DNA from: Streptomyces sp. B21-083
GTDB taxonomy: Bacteria; Actinomycetota; Actinomycetes; Streptomycetales; Streptomycetaceae
DNA: 64,000 bases
Direction of reading: 5' to 3'
Assembly (NCBI RefSeq): GCF_036898825.1
Contig: NZ_JARUND010000001.1
Span: 2,666,001 to 2,730,000, forward strand
A program made the translations under genes and the position numbers. Numbering within the stretch: the stretch's first letter is position 1; every line of letters starts with the position of its first letter. Shown here piece after piece: positions 53,242 to 63,100 of this stretch. The notes under the pieces are model-generated. The model was not told the DNA's origin and did not search any database. It worked only from the letters and a program-made list of their open reading frames with translations.

Positions 53242-54399
53242 ATGGGACGGCACCGACGCTCCGCCGCCGGCCGCGCCGCCACAGGTCGCGCCACGGGGGT
53301 CACGGAACCATACGATTCGGACACGGATGGTTACGGATCCGGCCATGGACCGTACGACGCCCACGTCCCTCACACGCCTCACACCGCCTACAGCACGCTA
53401 TGGGAGGACGCTCCCACCACCGTGGGTAGCGCTCCGTACCTGCACCCGGAGGCGCACTCCGACGCCTACGCGAGGAGTGACGCCTACCTCTTCGCGCCGG
53501 ACGACACCGGTGCCCGTTCCGCGGTGACCGGCGGCCCCTTCGACGGGCCCGGCGCCGGTGGTGACCGCCGGCGCCGCAAGAAGCGGTCATCGATGTCGGT
53601 CCGTACGGGCCTGCTCGGCGTCTCCGCCGCGGTCGCCCTGGGGACGGTCGCGGTCGCCACCGGCGTGCTGCCCGGCGGTGACAAGTACAACATCGTCGGC
53701 GGCAGCGGCGGTGACAAGGTGCAGGCAGTGGACACCCCGACGAACGCGGAGACCCAGCAGGGCGGTGCGTCCGGCAACGCCGACGAGGACCGGGCCGGCG
53801 GTACGTCGACGAGCCGCGACGCGGACCGCGACACGTCTCCCCCCTCCCCGTCCGCGTCACCCTCCCAGTCGACCGCGCCGGCCACCCCGACCCCCAAGGC
53901 CCCGCCGAAGAAGTCGGCGGTCACGCCCAGCGAGGCGCCGAAGACGACTCCGGCACCCACTCCGACGAAGTCGGAGGAAAAGGCGAGGCAGCAGTCCTCC
54001 GCCCCCGTCACCGTGTCCGCGCAGGCCGCCGCCGAGGCGGAGGTGCTCCAGCTGGTCAACGAGGAGCGGGCGAAGGTGGGCTGCAGCGCGGTGTCCGCGA
54101 ACAGCGCGCTGCGGGATCTGGCGGAGGCGTTCAGCGAGGACATGGCCGCCCGGGACTTCTTCGACCACACCGACCCCGACGGCCTCTCACCCTGGGACCG
54201 GGCGGACAAGGCCGGCATAACCAGTCTCGGCGGCGAGAACATCGCCCGGGGACAGGCCGACGCCGCCGCGGTGATGGAGGCCTGGATGAACAGCCCCGGC
54301 CACAAGGCGAACATCCTGAACTGCGACTTCAAGACGCTGGGCGTGGGTGTGCACTTCGGCTCGGGCGGCCCCTGGTGGACCCAGGACTTCGGGTACTGA
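53242..54399 (+). CDS. CAP-domain (SCP/PR1-like) protein, membrane-anchored
   Basis: The 385-residue protein starts at ATG 53242 with GAGGAAGG upstream. Residues 1-118 are a basic, then Tyr/His/Asp-rich cytoplasmic region; a span follows (about 121-143). Next is a Ser/Thr/Pro linker (about 150-262), then a C-terminal CAP domain: 'EVLQLVNEERAKVGCSAVSA', 'DFFDHTDPDGLSPWDRADKA', 'GGENIARGQADAAAVMEAWM' and 'NSPGHKANILN'. The type II topology puts the CAP domain outside the cell. Bacterial CAP proteins are thought to act in adhesion, lipid binding or stress. It has a single gene transcript. Confidence 0.88.
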   Translation: MGRHRRSAAGRAATGRATGVTEPYDSDTDGYGSGHGPYDAHVPHTPHTAYSTLWEDAPTTVGSAPYLHPEAHSDAYARSDAYLFAPDDTGARSAVTGGPFDGPGAGGDRRRRKKRSSMSVRTGLLGVSAAVALGTVAVATGVLPGGDKYNIVGGSGGDKVQAVDTPTNAETQQGGASGNADEDRAGGTSTSRDADRDTSPPSPSASPSQSTAPATPTPKAPPKKSAVTPSEAPKTTPAPTPTKSEEKARQQSSAPVTVSAQAAAEAEVLQLVNEERAKVGCSAVSANSALRDLAEAFSEDMAARDFFDHTDPDGLSPWDRADKAGITSLGGENIARGQADAAAVMEAWMNSPGHKANILNCDFKTLGVGVHFGSGGPWWTQDFGY

Positions 54400-54440
54400 C
54401 CGGCGGCATCACCTGCTGACCTGAATATCGCACCAACAGT

Positions 54441-54465
54441 TTGCACTAACTACTGGTTAGCGCAA
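54441..54465. promoter_or_regulatory. Operator palindrome upstream of the HxlR gene
   Basis: TTGCACTAAC-TACTG-GTTAGCGCAA has 10-bp arms (one mismatch) and a 5-bp centre, 38 bp upstream of the ATG. Its size suits a winged-helix dimer, so autoregulation by the HxlR protein is likely. Confidence 0.72.
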
Positions 54466-54502
54466 TCTTCAGGTCAGCGCTGCGCTCGCGTACCCTGGGG
54501 TC

Positions 54503-54895
54503 ATGATGAACACCATGGAGGAGAACCTCCCCTACGACGTGTTCGCCAGGGCCTGCCCGTCGCGCGGCACGCTGGAGCACGTCACGGGCCGCTGGGGCGC
54601 ACTCACACTCGGCGCCCTGCAGGAGGGCTCGCTCCGATTCAACGAGTTGCGCCGCCGCGTCGACGGTGTGAGCGAGAAAATGCTGTCCCAGACCCTCCAG
54701 AGCCTGGAGCGCGACGGCCTGGTCCACCGCGAGGCCCAGCCGACGAACCCGCCCCGCGTGGATTACGAGCTGACCCCCCTGGGCCACGAGGTCGCCGAAC
54801 GGCTGCTGGCGCTCATCCACTTCGTGGAGGGCCGCATGGATTCCGTACTGGCGGCACGCGAGAGGTACGACGAGTCGCGCGCCGCTCACCACTAG
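54503..54895 (+). CDS. HxlR-family winged-helix transcriptional regulator
   Basis: The 130-residue protein carries the HxlR/MarR-like winged helix ('CPSRGTLEHVTGRWGALTLG', 'FNELRRRVDGVSEKMLSQTL', 'LERDGLVHREAQPTNPPRVD', 'YELTPLGHEVAERL'). One Cys (Cys18) lies at the N-terminal position that senses electrophiles or hypochlorite in some members. ATG 54503 or 54506. It is monocistronic with its own palindromic operator. The usual partner (a divergent oxidoreductase) is absent, so its target lies elsewhere. Confidence 0.9.
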   Translation: MMNTMEENLPYDVFARACPSRGTLEHVTGRWGALTLGALQEGSLRFNELRRRVDGVSEKMLSQTLQSLERDGLVHREAQPTNPPRVDYELTPLGHEVAERLLALIHFVEGRMDSVLAARERYDESRAAHH

Positions 54896-54908
54896 CAGCC
54901 GCGCTCGA

Positions 54909-55769
54909 CTACGGCGAGAGGCGCGGCGCCCGCTGGCACTGCGGGCAGAAGTAGCTGGACCGGTTCATCCAGGGGCGGCGACGCATCGGCGTCGCACAGC
55001 GTTTACAGGGCAGCCCCTCACGTCCGTACGCGTCGAGCGAGCGGTCGAAGTACCCCGATTCGCCATTGACGTTGACGTAGAGACTGTCGAAACTCGTGCC
55101 ACCCACGGCCAGCGCCGCGTTCATCACATCCCGTACGTGGCCCAGGAGTTCGGCCGTGCGCGGGCGGGTGAAGCCCGCGGTCGGACGTTCGTAGTGGACG
55201 CGGGAGCGCCAAAGGGCCTCGTCCGCGTAGATGTTGCCCACGCCGCTGATCAACGACTGGTCGAGCAGGGCCCGTTTGATGGTCGTACGCTTCCTGCGCA
55301 GCGCCTGGTGGAAGGCCTCGTCATCGAACAGCGGGTCGAGGGGGTCCCGCGCGATGTGGGCGATGACGTCGGGTAGCCCGTCGGGGGTGTTGTCGTGCAA
55401 CGACAGTCCACCGAAGGTGCGTTGGTCGACGAAGCGCAGCTCGGTCGCCAGGGCGTCCGCGAACCGGACGCGAATCCGCAGATGCTTCTCGTCGGGGGCG
55501 TCGTGCGGCTGCACCAGCAGCTGACCGCTCATCCCGAGATGCGCGAGCACCGACTGCCCGGTGTCCTCCAGCGGCAGCCACAGATACTTCCCACGCCGAC
55601 TGGGTGTACCGATGCGATGCCCTTTGAGGCGATGCGCGAAGTCGTCCGGACCGGCGACATGCCGCCGCACGGCCCGAGGATGCAACACCTCGGCATCAGC
55701 GACGGTCCGCTGAGCAACCCACCGAGCCAGCCCCCGCCGTACGACCTCGACTTCAGGCAACTCAGGCAC
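54909..55769 (-). CDS. mutM: Formamidopyrimidine-DNA glycosylase
   Basis: The 286-residue enzyme removes 8-oxoguanine. It begins '[14 protein letters not shown]', giving the catalytic Pro2 and Glu3. It contains '[10 protein letters not shown]' (catalytic Lys) and the C-terminal zinc finger with cysteines in 'PCKRCATPM' and 'YFCPQCQRA'. It lies behind rnc in the same direction, the widespread rnc-mutM order, with a 130-bp gap containing a dispersed repeat. Confidence 0.96.
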   Translation of the reverse strand: MPELPEVEVVRRGLARWVAQRTVADAEVLHPRAVRRHVAGPDDFAHRLKGHRIGTPSRRGKYLWLPLEDTGQSVLAHLGMSGQLLVQPHDAPDEKHLRIRVRFADALATELRFVDQRTFGGLSLHDNTPDGLPDVIAHIARDPLDPLFDDEAFHQALRRKRTTIKRALLDQSLISGVGNIYADEALWRSRVHYERPTAGFTRPRTAELLGHVRDVMNAALAVGGTSFDSLYVNVNGESGYFDRSLDAYGREGLPCKRCATPMRRRPWMNRSSYFCPQCQRAPRLSP

Positions 55770-55794
55770 GGAAACCCCCTGCTTTTAGCTTTTA

Positions 55795-55816
55795 GGGGCG
55801 CGGGGAACTGCGCGAC
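55795..55816 (+). repeat. Dispersed Streptomyces repeat, copy A (rnc-mutM gap)
   Basis: The 22-bp sequence GGGGCGCGGGGAACTGCGCG plus AC occurs here and, inverted and identical, at 60086-60107. I recognise this word as one of the commonest intergenic repeats in Streptomyces genomes. Confidence 0.85.
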
Positions 55817-55899
55817 AAGCCACACTCAGCCCGCAGCCGACACACAACCGAAGAACACCAGTGCCGTCCCGCCAGGGACAGACACTGGTGCACACAAAC

Positions 55900-56742
55900 T
55901 CAGGCAGACGCGGAGGAGGACGCCTCAGCGTCATCCTCGACAGGCACAGGCACCGCAGCCTCGGCCGCGACCTCAGCCACAGCCTCCGCGGCAGCGGCCT
56001 TCGCACGTTCGTCCGCATCCGCGCGGATGGAACGCCAGGCCGATTCCGCGGCCTGCTGCTCCGCCTCCTTCTTGCTGCGGCCGGTGCCGGTGCCGTACGA
56101 GACGCCTCCGACGCGGGCGGCAGCAGTGAAGGTCTTCTCGTGGTCCGGGCCGGTCTCCGTGACCAGGTACTCGGGTACACCGAGCCCTTCGGTCGCGGTG
56201 AGCTCCTGGAGACTGGTCTTCCAGTCCAGGCCGGCACCGAGGTTCGAGGACTTCTCGATCAGTGGGTCGAAGAGACGGTGGACGAGTTCGCCCGCCGCGT
56301 CGAGACCCTGGTCGAGATAGACAGCGCCGATCACCGCTTCGAGGGTGTCGGCGAGGATGGACGCCTTGTCCCGCCCGCCCGTGCCCTCTTCACCCCGGCC
56401 GAGCCGGATGAAGGAGCCGAGTTCGAGCCCGCGGCCCACCTCCGCGAGCGCACGAGAATTGACCACCGCGGCCCGCAGCTTGGCCAACTGGCCTTCTGGG
56501 AGGTCGGGGTGGGTCCGGTACAGCGTGTCCGTGACCACCAGGCCGAGCACGGAGTCCCCGAGGAACTCCAACCGCTCGTTGGTGGGCAGACCGCCGTTCT
56601 CGTACGCGTACGAACGGTGGGTCAACGCACGCACCAGAAGGGCGGACTCAAGCTGGTAGCCGAGCCGCCCTTCCAGAAGCGTGTGGGACGAGGCCGTGTC
56701 CGCCTTCTTCTTGGCGGACGAGTCCGCCTGGGCGTCAGACAT
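55900..56742 (-). CDS. rnc: Ribonuclease III
   Basis: The 280-residue enzyme starts at ATG 56742. It has the RNase III signature '[20 protein letters not shown]' with catalytic Glu/Asp, '[20 protein letters not shown]', and a C-terminal dsRNA-binding domain ('[20 protein letters not shown]', '[16 protein letters not shown]'). It cuts double-stranded RNA in rRNA and mRNA. In S. coelicolor this gene is absB, a global regulator of antibiotic synthesis. An acidic Ala-rich tail of about 40 residues follows. Upstream are rpmF and the DUF177 gene. Confidence 0.96.
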   Translation of the reverse strand: MSDAQADSSAKKKADTASSHTLLEGRLGYQLESALLVRALTHRSYAYENGGLPTNERLEFLGDSVLGLVVTDTLYRTHPDLPEGQLAKLRAAVVNSRALAEVGRGLELGSFIRLGRGEEGTGGRDKASILADTLEAVIGAVYLDQGLDAAGELVHRLFDPLIEKSSNLGAGLDWKTSLQELTATEGLGVPEYLVTETGPDHEKTFTAAARVGGVSYGTGTGRSKKEAEQQAAESAWRSIRADADERAKAAAAEAVAEVAAEAAVPVPVEDDAEASSSASA

Positions 56743-56761
56743 GAAGCCTCTCACCGGCCGC

Positions 56762-56935
56762 TCAGACCTCGAGGACCTGGCGCTTGTTGTAAGTGCCGCA
56801 AGACGGGCACGCGATGTGCTGCAGCTTGGGCTCCTGGCAGCGCTCGCACGCAACCAGAGTGGGGACCGCAGCCTTCCACTGCGACCGGCGGTGGCGCGTG
56901 TTGCTGCGCGACATCTTCCGCTTCGGAACAGCCAC
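56762..56935 (-). CDS. rpmF: 50S ribosomal protein L32 (zinc-binding form)
   Basis: The 57-residue protein starts at GTG 56935 ('[20 protein letters not shown]'). It keeps four cysteines in '[17 protein letters not shown]', so it is the zinc-containing (C+) form; many Streptomyces also encode a Zur-controlled C- copy elsewhere. It is 2 bp downstream of the DUF177 gene and 19 bp upstream of rnc. Confidence 0.96.
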   Translation of the reverse strand: MAVPKRKMSRSNTRHRRSQWKAAVPTLVACERCQEPKLQHIACPSCGTYNKRQVLEV

Positions 56936-56937
56936 GG

Positions 56938-57588
56938 CTACTTCTCCTGCTTCTCGTCGACGCCCGCTTGCGCTTCGGCGCCGCTGATCTCGTCCTTCTC
57001 GCCGGGTTCGAGTGAACCTGCGAGTCCCTGCAGTGCCGCCCAACGGATGTCGACGGCGTCATGGTGGTGGGCCGGGTCGTCAGCCAGCCGGGCTCCACAC
57101 TCGGAGCACAGGCCAGGGCAGTCGTCCTGGCACACCGGCTGCATCGGCAGTGCGAGCACCACCGCATCACGCAGCACGGTTTCGAGGTCGAACAAGCCGT
57201 CCTCGATGAAGAGCGTGTCCTCGTCGTCCTCGGCGTCGTCGGCCGGCTCCGCCTTTACGCGGCCCCGGTCGTCGGCGTCAGGGTACGAGAACATCTCCTG
57301 GAAGTCCGCTGTGAGCTCCTGCTCAAGCGGCTCCAGACACCTTACGCACTCCCCCTTGGCCCGTGCACGGGCGGTGCCTGTGACAAGCACACCTTCCATG
57401 ACGGACTCCAGACGGAGTTCGAGCTCCACCGGCGCGCCTTCCGGCACTCCGATGACTCCCGCGATCCCAAGATCCGCAGGAGCGTCGATCTCACGGGTAA
57501 GGCGCTGCAGCGCGCCAGGACGCCGCCCCAGCTCGTGTGTGTCGAACACAAGAGGGTTGCGGTGGTCGAGGCGGGCGTTCAGAGCCAT
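56938..57588 (-). CDS. DUF177 (YceD) family protein
   Basis: The 216-residue protein starts at ATG 57588. It has the DUF177 cysteine pattern: '[14 protein letters not shown]' and '[17 protein letters not shown]'. The family is linked to rpmF throughout bacteria and to 23S rRNA accumulation in plants and E. coli. Here it is directly coupled to rpmF. The central stretch is strongly acidic. Confidence 0.93.
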   Translation of the reverse strand: MALNARLDHRNPLVFDTHELGRRPGALQRLTREIDAPADLGIAGVIGVPEGAPVELELRLESVMEGVLVTGTARARAKGECVRCLEPLEQELTADFQEMFSYPDADDRGRVKAEPADDAEDDEDTLFIEDGLFDLETVLRDAVVLALPMQPVCQDDCPGLCSECGARLADDPAHHHDAVDIRWAALQGLAGSLEPGEKDEISGAEAQAGVDEKQEK

Positions 57589-57717
57589 TCCTGCTTTCGA
57601 TCTTCGATGCTCAGCTGCTCGTCTTCCGGGCAGCGGTGATCGCAGAGGTACATGCGACCGAAGAGCCAGGATACTGGACCTTCCGCCCACGGCCCAATCC
57701 GGTCCCCGTCCGGGCAC

Positions 57718-58791
57718 TTACTGCCCGCCGCGTCCCTGTTCGTAGGCGCGCAACTGCTCGGCGCTGATCATGCCGGTGTCGAAGAGGCTGGTCTCGTCGA
57801 GGGCGTACGACTGCTGCTGTTCCGCCTGTGCGTAGTCCTGCTGGCCCTGCTGGTCCTGGGCGGGGTCGTAGGCGGCCTGTGAGCCGTCGTACGCCTGGTA
57901 GGCGTAGGGGTCGGCCGTCTGGTAGCCGTACTGGTCCTGCTGCTGGGCGTACGCCTGCTGGTAGCCGCCGTAGGGGTCGGCGGGCTGCTGGTAGCCGTAC
58001 TGGTCCTGCCGGCCGTACTGCTGCTGGGCCGGGATCTCCGCCGCGCGGGGCTGTTCGGCGGGGGCGTCCGGGACGACGGCGAGGCCGGCCAGGAAGTCGG
58101 CGTCACTGGTGTGCTGCCTGGAGGTGCCGTCGTCGTCCTGGCCGAGGGCGCCGAGGTCGTCGCTGGCGATGCGGCCGTGCAGGGTCTGCCGGCCTCGGCC
58201 GACGGCCTCCAGGGTCTTGGCGAGGACGGCCTCGAAGGCGCCGAGCTTCACGTCGACGTATTTGTCGGCGTTGACACGCAGGGTCTCGGGGTCGTGGCTG
58301 CGCTCGGGGGCGTCCTCGTCCTCGTACCCCTGGTCGTCGAGGCCGGGGCCGGTGCCGAGCAGCTTCTCGCGGCCGCGGCCGACCGAGCCGAGGGTCTTGG
58401 TGAGGACGACCTCGAAGTTGGCGAGCTTGGAGTCGACGTAGTCGTCGGCCTCGGCGCGGACGTCCTCGGCCTCCTTGCGGGCCTCCGTGAGGATGCGGTC
58501 CGCCTCGCTCTGGGAGCGGCGGGCGACCTCCGTGTCGGAGATCAGCGAGCCGCGCTCCTCGTGCGCGGTCCGGATGATCCGGTCGGCCTCCTGGCGGGCC
58601 TGGTCGACCAGCTGTTCCCGGTCGCCGATCAGCTCCTGTGCCTGCGCGAGGGAGCCGGGCAGGGCCGCGCGCACCTCTTCCAGCATCGCGAGCAGTTCGG
58701 CGCGGTTGACCACGCACGAGGCCGACATGGGCATCGACCGGGCACTGGAGACCGAGGAGACGATCTCGTCGAGCTTCTTCTGCACGTCCAC
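57718..58791 (-). CDS. Coiled-coil protein annotated widely as cell division initiation protein; Q/Y-rich tail
   Basis: The 357-residue protein starts at GTG 58791. It is coiled coil over about 30-120 and has a 32-residue internal duplication (about 115-146 and 175-206, 'YVDSKLANFEVVLTKTL' / 'YVDVKLGAFEAVLAKTL'). Residues ~254-330 form a Gln/Tyr/Ala/Asp-rich low-complexity tail with 'QYGYQQPADPYGGYQQ'-like repeats, then a short conserved end. There is no signal or membrane span. The type is DivIVA-like by coiled-coil pattern. Its role is not proven; cytoskeletal scaffolding is inference. It lies between the DUF177 gene and coaD. Confidence 0.8.
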   Translation of the reverse strand: MDVQKKLDEIVSSVSSARSMPMSASCVVNRAELLAMLEEVRAALPGSLAQAQELIGDREQLVDQARQEADRIIRTAHEERGSLISDTEVARRSQSEADRILTEARKEAEDVRAEADDYVDSKLANFEVVLTKTLGSVGRGREKLLGTGPGLDDQGYEDEDAPERSHDPETLRVNADKYVDVKLGAFEAVLAKTLEAVGRGRQTLHGRIASDDLGALGQDDDGTSRQHTSDADFLAGLAVVPDAPAEQPRAAEIPAQQQYGRQDQYGYQQPADPYGGYQQAYAQQQDQYGYQTADPYAYQAYDGSQAAYDPAQDQQGQQDYAQAEQQQSYALDETSLFDTGMISAEQLRAYEQGRGGQ

Positions 58792-58893
58792 CGTGTGCTC
58801 GCCACTCTCTACAGCTGTGATGAAGACGGACGGGTCGACTGTACGACTCCTGCCGACCCGCCCGACACCGAGTGACGGTATGTCAGTCCCTCG

Positions 58894-59373
58894 TCAGTCC
58901 TTCTTGAGGCGGCCGTCGAGGGCTTCCAGGACCAGTGGCGGCACGAGGTGGGACACGTCCCCGCCCCAGGCGGCGACCTCCTTGACGAGCGAGGAGGACA
59001 GGAAGCTGTAGGTGGGATTGGTCGGTACGAAGAGCGTCTCGACGCCGGACAGCCCGTTGTTCATCTGGGCCATCTGGAGTTCGTAGTCGAAGTCACTGAC
59101 CGCGCGCAGGCCCTTGACGATGGCCGGGATGTCGCGCTGCTTGCAGAAGTCGACGAGGAGGCCGTGGAAGGACTCGACCCGGACGTTCCCGAACTCGGCG
59201 GTGACCTGGCGGATCAGGTCGATCCGTTCGTCGACCTCGAAGAGACCCTTCTTGGACTTGTTGATCATGACCGCGACATAGACCTCGTCGTACAGACGGG
59301 AGGCGCGGGAAATGATGTCGAGGTGTCCGTTGGTGATCGGGTCGAACGACCCGGGACAGACGGCACGGCGCAC
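58894..59373 (-). CDS. coaD: Phosphopantetheine adenylyltransferase
   Basis: The 159-residue enzyme makes dephospho-CoA from 4'-phosphopantetheine and ATP. It begins '[20 protein letters not shown]', containing the T/HxGH nucleotidyl-transfer motif, and ends with '[13 protein letters not shown]' (ISSTxxR-like). I chose GTG 59373 for its GAGGGA ribosome-binding site and normal length. An ATG at 59403 overlaps the rsmD stop (ATGA) and would add ten residues. Transcribed with rsmD. Confidence 0.95.
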   Translation of the reverse strand: MRRAVCPGSFDPITNGHLDIISRASRLYDEVYVAVMINKSKKGLFEVDERIDLIRQVTAEFGNVRVESFHGLLVDFCKQRDIPAIVKGLRAVSDFDYELQMAQMNNGLSGVETLFVPTNPTYSFLSSSLVKEVAAWGGDVSHLVPPLVLEALDGRLKKD

Positions 59374-59399
59374 TGGTGATCCCTCGCTCTCCGGTCCGG

Positions 59400-59984
59400 T
59401 CATCGTGCGTCATCGCACGTAGAGGCGGCGCGACCGTACCAAAACGTTCCCTCGCCGTAGCGACGGAACCGGAGCGCTTCGAAGCCGTCCGGCCAAGGGA
59501 ACTGACCGCCTCTGGTGCTGCGCTCCACGGTGACGAGGGCTTCGGCCGCGAGCCAGCCCCCGGCCCGGAGTGTGAGCAGAATCTCCCGAAGATCGTCGTT
59601 CTCGACGGCGTACGGCGGGTCGAGGAAGACGATGTCGTACGGCTGTGTGGACGGCGTCTGAACAACCTGTTCCGCCTTGGCCGCCCTGACCTCGGCGCCG
59701 GGCAGCCCGAGCGCCTTCACGTTCTCGCGGACGATACGGGCGGCGCGGGCGTCGGCCTCCACGAGGAGGGTGTGTCCGGCACCGCGGCTGAGCGCCTCCA
59801 GGCCCACGGCGCCCGAGCCGGCGTACAGGTCGAGGACGCGCTCACCGTCCAGGGGGCCGCCGAGGAGGGCCTGCCAGGTGGAGAAGAGGCCCTCGCGGGC
59901 GCGGTCGGAGGTGGGGCGCGTGCCTGTTCCCGGCGGGACGGCTAGGCGGCGTCCGCCGGCTGTGCCGGCGATCACGCGGGTCAT
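59400..59984 (-). CDS. rsmD: 16S rRNA (guanine-966-N2)-methyltransferase
   Basis: The 194-residue protein has '[20 protein letters not shown]', SAM-binding '[20 protein letters not shown]' and the catalytic 'DIVFLDPPY'. It methylates G966 of 16S rRNA. The rsmD-coaD order is common in bacteria. It starts at ATG 59984, downstream of recG by about 145 bp that carries a dispersed repeat. Confidence 0.93.
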   Translation of the reverse strand: MTRVIAGTAGGRRLAVPPGTGTRPTSDRAREGLFSTWQALLGGPLDGERVLDLYAGSGAVGLEALSRGAGHTLLVEADARAARIVRENVKALGLPGAEVRAAKAEQVVQTPSTQPYDIVFLDPPYAVENDDLREILLTLRAGGWLAAEALVTVERSTRGGQFPWPDGFEALRFRRYGEGTFWYGRAASTCDDAR

Positions 59985-60085
59985 CTGGGGTCCTTGTCCG
60001 TTTCCGTGTGGTGATTGCGGGTCCAGTTTCGCAGGCGGGGGTGGGGGCGCGTGTGTTGTTGGCGACTGCGGGTGCATGGGGGCTG

Positions 60086-60107
60086 GTCGCGCAGTTCCCC
60101 GCGCCCC
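60086..60107 (-). repeat. Dispersed Streptomyces repeat, copy B (recG-rsmD gap)
   Basis: An exact inverted copy of the 22-bp word at 55795-55816, with the same flanking GGCT/AGCC-type bases. Located between recG and rsmD. Confidence 0.85.
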
Positions 60108-60130
60108 TGGAGGGACGCGGGGTGATGGCC

Positions 60131-63100
60131 TCACCCCTTGTCCAGGTACTGCTCCCTCTCCTCGTCCAGTAGGGCGTCCAGGGCCGTGCGGAGGCCCGGG
60201 AGGTTGTTCAGGTCCGGGTCTGCGGCGACCACCGCCGCCCCCTCCTCCCTCGCCTCCGCGATGATCTCCTCGTCGTCGATGACGGTGAGCATCCGCAGGG
60301 ACGTGCGGGCGCCGGACTGGGCCTGGCCCAGGACATCGCCCTCGCGGCGTTGTTCGAGGTCGATGCGGGAGAGTTCGAAGCCGTCGAGGGTGGCGGCGAC
60401 GGAGTTGAGGCGCTGACGGGCGGGGCTCGCCTCGGGCATCTCGCTGACCAGGAGGCAGAGCCCGGCGGCCGAGCCACGGCCGACGCGGCCCCGGAGCTGG
60501 TGGAGCTGGGAGACGCCGAAGCGGTCGGCGTCCATGATCACCATCGCGGTCGCGTTGGGCACGTTGACGCCGACCTCGATGACCGTGGTGGCCACCAAAA
60601 CGTCCGTCTCACCGGCGGCGAAGCGGCGCATCACGGCGTCCTTGTCGTCGGGGTGCATACGGCCGTGCAGGATCTCGACCCTCAGCCCCTGGAGAGGGCC
60701 CCGGGTGAGTTGCTCGGCCACCTCCACGACGGCGAGCGGCGGGCGTTTCTCGGCCTCGTCCTCGGCGGACTTCTTCTTTCCGGCCTTCTTCGGGTCGTCC
60801 TCCTCATCGCCGATGCGGGGGCAGACGACATACGCCTGATGTCCGTTGCCCACCTCCTCGCGCACGCGCTCCCACGCGCGTGCCAAAAAATGGGGCTTGT
60901 CGGCGGCCGGGACGACGTGGCTGGCGATCGGGGAACGGCCGGCCGGGAGCTGGTCCAGGACCGATGTCTCCAGGTCGCCGAAGACAGTCATGGCGACCGT
61001 GCGCGGGATGGGTGTGGCGGTCATCACCAGCAGGTGCGGGGGCTGTTTGCCCTTGCCGCGCAGGGCGTCGCGCTGTTCGACGCCGAAGCGGTGCTGTTCG
61101 TCGACGACGACGAGGCCGAGGTCGTGGAACTGGACCTTGTCCTCGATCAGCGCGTGCGTGCCGATCACGAGCCCCGCCTCGCCGGTGACGAGGTCGAGCA
61201 GTGCCTGGCGGCGGGCCGCGGTGCCCATGGAGCCGGTCAGGAGGACCACCTTGGTGGCCTTGTCGGCGCCGCCGAGCATTCCGCCCTGCGCCAACTCGCC
61301 CATCATCTCGGTGATCGACCGGTGGTGCTGCTGGGCGAGCACTTCGGTGGGCGCGAGCATCGCGGCCTGACCGCCCGCGTCGACCACGGCGAGCATGGCG
61401 CGCAGGGCCACCATCGTGTTGTGAGTCACTGTGAAGTTGTCGGTGACGTAGGCGTGGCTGGGGTGCGCAACGCTGATGCACTGGACGGGCTTGCGTCCCA
61501 CGTGCTCGACCGCCCGAATTCCCCGTCGGAACGTGTTGTATTTCGGCCGGGGGCTTACCCGTTCGGCCTTTCTCCTCAGCCTGAACGGTGCGTACATGTC
61601 GGGCAGGGACACGAAGACGTTGAATGCCGCCCGCCGCGGCAGGATTCGCGCCCTGCCGCCCAGGGAGCGGACTAGCCACGCGACGTCCTCCGCGAGCCTC
61701 CTCGAGGCCGAACAGAACGAGATACTGAGTCCTCCCTTGTCGACTGTGCCGTCCGTGTCCATGAGCCCTTGGAGCACAGCGAGGCGGTTTTTGATCGACG
61801 TGTTCTTGAACTCGTCGGGAATGAACTTGCCATGCGACGTCACGCCCCAAAGGTTCAGGTCCTGCGCGGCCTGGATCACTGGATTGCGCACGCCACCCGC
61901 GCGGCGGGTCAGTTGGATCGTGTAGTCGCAGCGGGAACCGCTCACCGGAACCAGCCGACATTCCGGTGCCACGGCGGTCGCGGCTGCATCACGGATCTCA
62001 GCATCGACCGTGGACAGACGCAGGTTGTGCCGGAACGAGCCGTCTCCGAGAAGAAGACCGAACAGGTAGGGATCGAGAGGCAGCCCGCAGTCGTCTCCGA
62101 GATCGACCGGGGTGACTGCCGGGAGATACCACTTCGACGATCCGTTGGCCTTGAACGTGTCCAGCCGAATTTCTCGAGTCGTCATGACCTTGGGAGCCTG
62201 GCCACGGTGCCATCCGCAACTCGTGCCGACGATCCAGAGATGCTCGTCGTCGGACTCGACGGAACTGCCGTCCGAAAGGACCAAGCGCCAGACATCACGC
62301 TCGCCTTGTGGAAAGAGGCCGTCGATCAGCGCGATCTCCCCGTTGGGCACGACGATCTCGTCACCGACCCTCAGGTCCCCCATACGGCGGAAACCAACAG
62401 GGGTGAGGACGAGTGAGTCGAGAGGCTGAGCCTTGCCCGAGCCCACCTCTCCCTGCAGCAACCGATGCATCGGATGCTCCGCCGCCAGGTCGTCGAAGAT
62501 CTCCTTGGAGACCTTCTGCTGGCCCTCTGTGAGGGTGAAGGGGAGTTTCGCGTCGAAGGCGGTGAGAATGCCGTCCGGGGACGGTTTGCGGGGCACCGCC
62601 GGGAGTTGGGCGTCCGCGTGGCGGCGGCGGGCCAGGGCGACCTGGAGGACGAACGCCTCGTCCCACTTGAGGCGGGTGCGCGCCTCCTCGATGTCGGCCT
62701 TGGTGTGCGGGCGGTGGATCTTCAGTAGGGCCTCGGGGAGGGTGGCCAGGCCCCTGCCCTCCCGAAGGGAGGGGGGCAGCGGGTCGACGGCGTCCTGGGC
62801 GCTGAGCAGGACCGTCTGGACCGACTTGGCGATCTTCCAGGACTCCAGTTTCGCGGTGGCCGGGTACATCGGGATCAGGGCGCCCGCCCAGGAGTCGACG
62901 GCCTCCGCCGCCTCGTCTGTGTCGCCGCGCAGCAACTCGTACGCCGGATGGGCCAGCTGGAGGCGGCGGTTGAAGACCGAGACCTTGCCGGCGAACAGGG
63001 CGCGGGTGCCGGGGAGGAGTTCCTTGTGGGGTTTGTGGACTCCGTGGCCGAAGAAGACCAGTTGGATCCGGCCGCTGCCGTCTGTGATGGTGACTTCCAG

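Noticed and set aside
59373..59403. Ten-residue N-terminal extension of CoaD from ATG 59403
   Set aside because: It gives an attractive ATGA overlap with rsmD, but the family starts at the equivalent of residue 11 and a good ribosome-binding site precedes GTG 59373. Kept as the alternative start only.
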